From contig CM064426.1 in assembly GCA_032690845.1 (NCBI GenBank), forward strand, positions 73,458,403 to 73,522,402: DNA of 64,000 nucleotides, read 5' to 3'. Source of the DNA: Eleusine coracana subsp. coracana. Its lineage: Eukaryota > Streptophyta > Magnoliopsida > Poales > Poaceae. Made by a program: the position numbers and the translations under genes. The notes under the pieces are model-generated. The model worked only from the letters and a program-made list of their open reading frames with translations. It ran no database searches and was not told where the DNA came from. Position 1 is the first letter of the stretch; the number at the start of each line of letters is the position of its first letter. This document shows, one piece after another, positions 57,361 through 64,000 of the stretch.

Positions 57361-58762
57361 TCTACTAGTAAAGTGTCCATGCGTTGCTATGGGTTTAAAA
57401 AAACAAAACACTCTTTATGATTTATAAATGTAAATTATTTACATAATATATTTATTGATAATTTTTATATAAAAATCATATTTATATTATTATTAGTACT
57501 TCTTAGTGTACTATTTTATATGTCATAAGTAACAATTTTTTTACTATTTTTTACCATATTGTTATCATAAATATTTTTTTACCTCTAATATTATCGATTT
57601 CCACATGTAGTATCGTTTGAGTGTTATGTTGTAAAATTAAGTAAAATAACATTTAAAAAATATTTAAATATAAGAAGTACTGATATGATGTTCAATTCGT
57701 TATGCAAAAAGGGTTTCTCACAAGCTCATAATATCTACAAGATACCACTGGATCTCTATGAATCATAACATGTAAGTCCAAGATCGTGACCCAACGCCTC
57801 CGATAGGAAAAATCAATTTACGTATAATAGAAACAACACTATATTGCGACGTGATTTTTGACTTGAAAACATATTCTAATAAGAAAAGTTAAAACACGAA
57901 AGTTGTAGATCTCGTCGAGATCTTTTTGGAACATATGTGGATCATAATATTTGGAGTACGTAGGTAGATGATATGGGCACCGCATAGAGACCTACGTAGA
58001 GGAGTCCAAATCTAAACAAATATTTTTACATCATAAATTTGGAAACAAAAAATGACGGAATCTTGACTTCCATTGAATATTAAAGTTGTAGAAATTTTTG
58101 AGGGCTACGAGATAGAGTCTGAGTTTGCCTTATTTGAACTTCGGATGAGAGATTTATGATTTTTTAAATTCAGTGCTTGATGGAAGGTATGAAACCAATT
58201 TGGATTTAATCTTTTATTTTGTGGGCGTACGGTAGATTTGAACATGTTCACCTAAATTAATAGATTATAGAGAATTTTTACATTGTAAATTTGGAAACCA
58301 AAAACGGCGGAATCTTGACTTCTATTGAATATTAAAGTTGTAGAACTTTTTTAGGGCTATGAGATAGAGTCCGAGTTTGCCTTATTTGAACTCCGGACGA
58401 CGGATTTATGATTTTTAAATTCAGTGTTTGATGGAAGGTATGAAACTGATTTGGATTCAATCTCTTATTTTGTGGGCGTACGGCAGATTTGAACATGTTC
58501 ACCTAAATTAATAGATTGTAGAGATTGATTTAACATCATATTTTAGATGGAACTAATAATAAGAATTCCAATAATAACTCACTCCAAAATTATTATAATG
58601 AATATTCTTTTTAAAAGTTAAAAAAAGTAAAACAAAATAAAAATAGAGCAAATACTCAAGTCAAAAAAATTAATTAATTGAAAACCTTTTGTAGTTAAAA
58701 AAATAGTTTAATCATAAAATTGTTTAACAAAAACCCGTGACAACACACGGGTATTTTTCTAT
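57361..58762 (+). mobile_element. Helitron-like non-autonomous element
   Basis: The left edge reads ...aatca then TCTACTAGTAAAGTGTCC and atgcgttgctatgggttt, a start type frequent in grass Helitron-like repeats, and A precedes TC as expected for insertion between A and T. Near the right edge a hairpin acccgtg-acaaca-cacgggt (58734-58752) is followed after a few bases by TTCTAT, one base off the CTRR consensus, then T. No Rep/helicase is present and there is no target duplication. The body is AT-rich with an internal tandem duplication. Confidence 0.5.
58022..58525. repeat. 252-bp tandem duplication in the Helitron-like element
   Basis: Two adjacent copies (58022-58273 and 58274-58525) share gaatattaaagttgtagaa, gagatagagt, gagtttgccttatttgaact, gcttgatggaaggtatgaaa-like phrases and ttgaacatgttcacctaaat at high identity. 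Confidence 0.9.
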
Positions 58763-59498
58763 TATAAAAATAAAAAGATACCCGCCATGATTATCTGTAT
58801 GCTGTTGTGGTAGCATTTTTTTTAATAAAAATATGGAGTACGCCCCGATTCCAGCCTACCAGATCGTTTGATGCTGGACTGGGCAAGCATATCAGGGGCC
58901 TACAAACGACAGCGTTTCGTCCTCCTCTTTACCTTTCAAATGCACATTTGAGTTTAATGAGTGTACAATAATCACACGTGCCACGTGTACGGATTGCACG
59001 CAATGTGCATCCGGGTGGGTAGCGTGACTTCCATCTCCAGATTCGCACGAACTCGGGGAAGCTGCCAAATGTTCATTTCGCCCGTTACTTAAATCTATGC
59101 TGGGCCTGCTCAGTAACGCATTTCGCGAATTTTTTAAAGTCAGCTGTGAAGAGGAAAAGCTCGGAAGGTTCCACGTACTCGGAATCAGGTTGCTGCGGCG
59201 AGAGCTCTCAGAGGCGACGATACGACACGCACCGAATGAGTTAGCTGCGTTAGGCGACCAAAGCTGCATGGTTCAGCTATTTCCATCCATCTGCAGGTTA
59301 ACTGTATGACATGCACGCCAAGGTAGCCAGCCCTCCTTGGACTTCCCGTCCCTATAGCAACTCTGCCCCCGGCCCTTGTCAATCGCGAAAAGTGATACGC
59401 AGATACTACCGCGTTTCGTTAATGTCAAAAGGAACCATAAAACTGGTAGAGTTACAATTTATGTTAGAATAAAATGCACTATGTATGACAGTATAAGA
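58763..59498. other. Intergenic DNA, no gene recognised
   Basis: 58890-59370 is GC-richer than its surroundings and has frames in both directions, none with recognisable motifs. Could be promoter-proximal unique sequence of a lost gene; unsupported. Confidence 0.35.
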
Positions 59499-59735
59499 CA
59501 CTAACGCGAGTGCCAGGGGCACTCGACAAAGTCTAAAAAATATTTGGCAAAGTGGTTCGATAAAAACACTTGTCAAAGAGCTTTTTACCGAGTGTTTTTT
59601 GTTGAGCACTCGATAAAGATTTTGTCAAGTGTCAAAATATATTTGATAAAATATATATTGAATGCCCGACAAAATACACTCAACAAATAACTAGTCACTC
59701 GGCAAAATATATTTGATAAAGTGAAGGACAGAATA
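59499..59735. repeat. CACTA-type subterminal repeat remnant
   Basis: Starts cactaacgcgagtgcc and contains repeated cactcg(a/g)(c/t)aaag-type words in both orientations (cactcgacaaag, gagcactcgataaag, gtcactcggcaaaat, ccgagtgtt). Arrays of TTTGCCGAGTG are typical of one CACTA family of grasses. No second terminus was found. Confidence 0.45.
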
Positions 59736-60176
59736 AATGTTATTATTATATATGTATAAGAATAAGAAAACAGATCAGCAAAAATGTGCTCTCGAAAAGC
59801 TGGAGCCTAATTTGCCCAACTCTAATCCAATAATTCTCCATTTTGAGAAATTATACTTCAGCTCATTAAGAAGTAGTTTTGAAGGATGCACATCCTCACT
59901 CTGAAACCGAAAACGTCTGCACATGGTTTTGTTACATGCACATGTCATGACATACGCTTTCTTGACCACCATGGCGTGTCTGTCCATGTTTATTATTCAG
60001 AACAGCGGGGTTAAGTATTCTCCTATTCGCGCCCCAACCCCACCCAACAAGGACTAGTCAAACTTGAAATACTTCTCAGCGAGCACAGCGGTCGCTATAA
60101 GTAGCGCCCCGTACTCGACGGTGCACAACCAAAACCGAAACGGCAAGCTCTGAAATCCTTCACGTAAAAGCTAGTC
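59736..60176 (+). promoter_or_regulatory. Upstream region of the GPAT gene
   Basis: A TATA box ctataagta at 60095-60103 lies about 75-80 bp before the ATG. AT-rich DNA lies further upstream. No other motif could be assigned. Confidence 0.5.
60095..60103 (+). promoter_or_regulatory. TATA box of the GPAT gene
   Basis: ctataagta sits in an otherwise GC-rich stretch, with a likely start site near 60125-60135 and ATG at 60177. Confidence 0.65.
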
Positions 60177-62930
60177 ATGGTGAAGAAGCCTTCCACCCTT
60201 CCCAGGTCCTTCCTCTCCGTTCGCCGCCTCCTCCGTCGCAGCCTCTCGGGAAGGCACTGCCGCCGCACGACATCGGCAACGGCGAGGACTCCGGTCGCAC
60301 CTCCGCAAGACAAGCTGCATGCCCGAACAGTAATTGTTGATGTGGAGGGCTGGCTCCTAAAGTCGCCGCTGTCCACGTTCCCTTACTTCATGCTCATCGC
60401 CGTCGAAGCTGGGAGCTTCCTCCGTGGCTTCCTCCTGCTCCTGATGTACCCATTTCTTCTATGCCTCAGTCTCCATAGCGGTGACTTGTATCTCAAGGCC
60501 ATGGTCATGGTGTCCTTCTTTGGGTTGAGAGAAAAAGAGGTCATCAGGATTTCCAAGGCGGTCCTGCCCAAGTTCTTCCTGGAAGAGGTGACTGTGGAGG
60601 GGCTAGAAGCTTTTAAGAAAGCAGGAACCGTGGTCGCCGTGACCATGGCGTTTCCCAGGGTGATGGTGGAGGGGTCCCTAAAGGAGTACCTCGGCGTCCG
60701 TACCGTGGTCGGGAGAGAGATCACAATGGTGGCCGGCCGTTACCTTGGATTCCTCGAGGAGGAAGAGACAAGCATGGAGAGGGTTGGAGCGATGCTTGAG
60801 GAAATGGATGAGATGAAGAGCAAAGGTGATGGAGCTGTGGGGCTCGTTGCCATGGGCAGCAGGATGCACCACGTCTTTTCTCATTATTGCAAGGTGAGTT
60901 TGTGTATATTATTCCTCTATACAACCTCTCTATTTTTTTTTGTGCCAGATACTTTCCCATGATCATCAAGTGTTATGATCTGGAATCAATAAGGTCATCG
61001 TAGCAAAACAATATATGTGAGTCATCAATTCACACTAGTTATTATTCACAAGTTTTAAAATTTTGTAACTTATTTAGAGCTAAAATGGTTGGCTTTCTTA
61101 AGTTCGAGTAATAATACAAATGAAAAAGGTATTGACAATTAAAAATAGGAAAGGTCTCTGATCATACTTGAAAGTATCTTCTTAATATAACAATTTGTGC
61201 CTGAAGAGGTTTGGACAAATACAGTGAAACATTATCATCTAGCTAGTAAATATGGACCTTTGCCTGTGTTTGGCGCAACTTCTCAATTTGTTTTTCTAAA
61301 GCAGCTAGGTTACTAAAAAGTTGGTGCAGAACAGCAGCTTCTTGTTATTGCTATTTTTCTTTTCATTCCCAGCTAGAATCTGTTCAACTAATTGCGCAGT
61401 TCAGCTATTTGTATTGTGATGCGAACTAAAATTGCACCTATATATTTGTAGTTTCAAATAGTCCTCGACTGCAGAGATCGATTACCCAAATTTACACAAA
61501 GAGCAAGAACCCAGAGTACGTAGTCACGGTAGTATTTATCTATCTACCAGGTTCCGTTGCTGTTTGTGTTGGCCTACCATTTGATCTGACTTGGATATAA
61601 TAAAAGTAGAAATAAACGGATATTTTCAAATTGCAAGTAGGCAAGATAATTTGTTGAACTGGCTGGACTCAGGAGAGTGGAGATGGCTAAGGAATGAGTA
61701 GGCGATGTTTGGTTTGAACTTTTCGCACCGGGGATTATCTGAGAGACATGCATGGGACTTGGTTGAAGTTAGGTGGCAACGACTACCTACCTATATTCAT
61801 GTGTCGTGTGGGGTTAATCTAACTTGGGTTCTGAAGCAAAGCATATAGTACTGTAGTACTAGTCTAGTCTTGTCAATAAAGAATATATCTCTTTTTGATA
61901 TATATATGCTTCTGGAAAATTAAATATTATTGAGAGAGAATTTTTTTTTTGTTGGTGCATGTATGTATATGTACAGAGTTAGCCTAACACGTACTGTACT
62001 ACATACAAAATCTGACTACAGGTCGTGGAGACCTACGCCCTCTGTGAAGCGGAAAAGACGGCGTGGCAGGCGTTGCCGAGGGACAAGTACCCCAAGCGTT
62101 TGGTCTTCCACGACGGCCGCCTCGCCTTCAAGCCGACCTTCTTTGCCGCGGTGGCCATGTACACCTTCCTTCCATGTGGCATCTTCCTCGCCGTCTTCCG
62201 CAGTGCCGCGTTCGGCCTACTCCCCTACCGCATCTCTGTCCCCTTGAGCGCGTTCACTGGCATGCGCTCCCGCCTCATCGCCGGTCCTCCATCGTCACCG
62301 GATTCGGACGATGACGACAACAATAATAATAACAAGCAGCAGGGGCGGCTCTACGTGTGCAACCACCGCACTCTCCTGGACCCGATCACCGTCGCTGCCG
62401 GGCTGAACAAGCCGGTTACCGCTGTCACCTACAGCGTGAGCCCGGTCTCGGAGCTGATCGCGCCCATCCGCACGGCGCGGCTGACCCGGGACCGGAACGA
62501 GGACCGGAGGCGCATGGAGGACCTGCTCTCGCGCGGCGACCTGGTGGTCTGCCCCGAGGGGACCACCTGCCGCGAGCCCTACCTGCTGCGCTTCAGCCCG
62601 CTGTTCGCGGAGCTCACGGGCGAGGTGAACCCCGTCGCGCTGGAGACACGCGTCGACATGTTCTACGGCACCTCCACGAAGCCGGCGGCCAAGTGGATGG
62701 ACCCCTTCTACTTCATGATGAACTCGCGGCCCGAGTACCGCGTAGAGTTCCTGGAACGCGTGGTCGTCGTCACCGATCCGGCCCAGGAGGGCGGACATAA
62801 AGGCCACAGCATCCAGGTGGCCAACCGGGTGCAGCGCGTGCTCGCCGAGGCGCTCCAGTTCAAGCCCACTCAGCTCACCAGGAAGGACAAGTACATGGTT
62901 CTAGCTGGGAATGAAGGTGTGGTGGGGTGA
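60177..62930 (+). CDS. sn-glycerol-3-phosphate acyltransferase (land-plant GPAT family), 541 aa, two exons
   Basis: Exon 1 is 60177-60893 (ATG to ...HYCK) and exon 2 is 62022-62930 (VVETYALCEAEKTAW... to TGA). The intron (60894-62021, 1128 bp) has GT/AG borders (aag|gtgagttt and tgactacag|gtc) in phase 0. The N-terminal HAD-like domain has a degenerate first phosphatase motif, DVEGW at residues 55-59, where phosphatase-active members have DxDGT; phosphatase activity is therefore unlikely. Hydrophobic segments lie at about 68-97 and in the first part of exon 2. The acyltransferase domain shows NHRTLLDP (353-360), PEGTTCREP (417-425) and NPVALETR, intact for catalysis. The family transfers acyl groups from acyl-CoA to glycerol-3-phosphate in the ER, for cutin, suberin or other extracellular lipids, or in tapetum. 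Which one is not decidable. An Asp/Asn run (DSDDDDNNNNNKQQ) just before the catalytic block is unusual. Confidence 0.95.
60894..62021 (+). other. GPAT intron, 1128 bp
   Basis: AT-rich sequence between clean donor and acceptor sites. No repeat or nested gene recognised. Position and single-intron structure are usual for the family. Confidence 0.9.
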
Positions 62931-63564
62931 CGTGTGTGTGTGTATATATATAATGAAGTGTATAGTAGCTGTATGTGTTTTCCGGGGCCGGGTATATGCT
63001 ATATACTCCTATTCATGTGCATGTATGTATGTACGTGTTGTTTGGATTCTTTATTTATATATTGTTTATTAAATTTTGTTCTCCTTTAATTTATTAAACG
63101 TGGGTATGTAAGTGTGAATATATACACAATGTTTTTTTTTCTGTTTCTATCTATATGCGAATGAACATTCTTGTACATTGTGAATGCCCCTAGGCCGTCT
63201 CAACTGTATGCATAACTTGTAGTACAGCCGGTTTCCAGTTTTTGTTATGTATATAAAAAAATAGGTAGGGGACTCTCCTGCTGACTTCGGTCAAAAAAAG
63301 AAAAAAAAACAGAGGAGATGCAGAGTGAAGCAGCAGCACAAGCGATTGGCCAGTAGCTATTCTGAATCCAGCGTCGTCGTCACAAACAATACACACAGTT
63401 TATTTATTTATTGAGAGGGAGCGGAAGCACACATGCATGTACAACTCCACATAACTCAATATATATATAATTCATCACTCTGCGTGCGTGCGTGCGTGAG
63501 TGTGTATTCTAGGTAAAATAAATGATGAAAAAAATCATATGAGCAAGCTGGCACTGTGTCATTC
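62931..63564. other. Convergent intergenic space between GPAT and polygalacturonase
   Basis: Contains a TG/TA microsatellite (62932-62952), the GPAT 3' UTR on the left and the polygalacturonase 3' UTR on the right. The two genes point toward each other across about 630 bp. Short tgcgtgcgtgcg run at 63481-63495. Confidence 0.6.
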
Positions 63565-64000
63565 TCATCGGCACTTGAGGTCCGGGTTGTCTAGGAGGGA
63601 GTCCGGGATCCCCTCCTGCAGGCATGTGATGGGCGGGATGGTGGGCGTCTGCTGCATGCCGTAGGCGCTCCAGCAGAAGGGGTCGTCGACGAGCTCGCCG
63701 CTGAATGGCAGCAGCTCGACCTCGGCCATGGTGATGTTGGTGCAGGGCACGGTGTCGCTGCATGCGAAGTGGATGGGCGCGCTGCGCACGTCGTAGGATC
63801 CCCGGATGTTTGCGTACGAGACGTCGGTGACGTGCACGGCCGTGGACTGGTTCATGCACCGCTTCTCCATGCAGTAGTACTGGTCGATGATGATGCAGTT
63901 GCGCACGTTCTCCATCACCACCGTGTCGAAGCTGATGCCCGAGACGGAGCCCATCCCGCCCTGCCACGTCTTGATGCGCACGCCGTTGTCCGAGTTCCGG
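63565..64000 (-). CDS. Polygalacturonase (glycoside hydrolase 28), C-terminal part, runs off the window
   Basis: The minus strand is open from the window edge to TGA at 63565-63567. The first residues, RNSDNGVRIKTWQGG, contain the conserved RIK substrate-binding motif; the catalytic NTD, DD and GHG motifs would lie in the missing upstream part. Then come SGISFDTVVMENVRNCIIID, YYCMEKRCMNQSTAVHV, DVSYANIRGSYDVRSAPIHF, CSDTVPCTNITMAEVELLP and the end LDNPDLKCR. The regularly spaced hydrophobic pattern fits the right-handed beta-helix, and the Cys residues fit the C-terminal disulfides. Family members are secreted and hydrolyse homogalacturonan during cell separation, expansion or pollen development. 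The visible part has no defects. Introns may exist upstream but none is needed here. Confidence 0.93.
   Translation of the reverse strand, partial: RNSDNGVRIKTWQGGMGSVSGISFDTVVMENVRNCIIIDQYYCMEKRCMNQSTAVHVTDVSYANIRGSYDVRSAPIHFACSDTVPCTNITMAEVELLPFSGELVDDPFCWSAYGMQQTPTIPPITCLQEGIPDSLLDNPDLKCR

Noticed and set aside
62295..62807. Antisense and third-frame open stretches in GPAT exon 2
   Set aside because: They lack motifs; the sense frame carries the acyltransferase blocks.

Overview
The window is nuclear DNA of a flowering plant, almost certainly a grass. A few intact, GC-rich genes (AT-hook protein, receptor kinase, inhibitor, acyltransferase, pectinase) sit in AT-rich, repeat-packed DNA. 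The repeats are classic grass types: nested Ty3/gypsy and Ty1/copia-like LTR elements, a CACTA transposon, Tourist MITEs, an L1-type LINE and a Helitron-like element. The species cannot be fixed from sequence alone.

Layout. 1-3340 is a nearly complete, decayed CACTA transposon whose left tip lies just outside the window. 4833-16725 is the 5' LTR and gag start of a Tat-like gypsy element. It was hit in turn by a copia-like element (4953-11803, itself carrying a Tourist MITE), an internally deleted LTR element (12526-14215) and a solo LTR (14908-16387). Target-site duplications date the order of these insertions. 16726-20508 is a minus-strand, largely non-coding LTR element, truncated by further LTR sequence (20509 to about 22190) that holds another MITE. 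About 22555-38395 is an old plus-strand chromovirus-like gypsy element. It is split by a much younger chromovirus (24421-33464, minus strand, 5-bp duplication CATCC) and by a second insertion at 35840-37193. 38396-41633 is decayed repeat DNA.

Genes. The right third is gene space: an AHL-type AT-hook/PPC protein (42216-43148, +), a PMEI/invertase-inhibitor-like secreted protein (48743-49282, -), a FERONIA-type CrRLK1L receptor kinase (51257-53890, +), a two-exon land-plant-type glycerol-3-phosphate acyltransferase (60177-62930, +) and the 3' end of a polygalacturonase gene (63565 to beyond 64000, -). Several of these families act at the cell surface or wall: the receptor kinase senses wall state, PMEI-type proteins restrain pectin or sucrose enzymes, polygalacturonase cuts pectin, and GPATs feed cutin, suberin or glycerolipid synthesis. 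That is probably chance clustering; nothing here shows co-regulation. Between the genes lie a galacturonosyltransferase-like pseudogene, a LINE remnant, a three-unit tandem repeat and a Helitron-like element with an internal 252-bp duplication.

The most unusual structures are a 2.16-kb Tourist-like element (44879-47041) that appears to carry a gene exon plus a hAT-like passenger, and two ultrashort poly(T) insertions (about 4238 and 54180), each flanked by a perfect 16-bp target duplication. Also notable is a length difference of 681 bp between the two LTRs of the young chromovirus, where the extra block contains a diverged copy of an adjacent LTR module.
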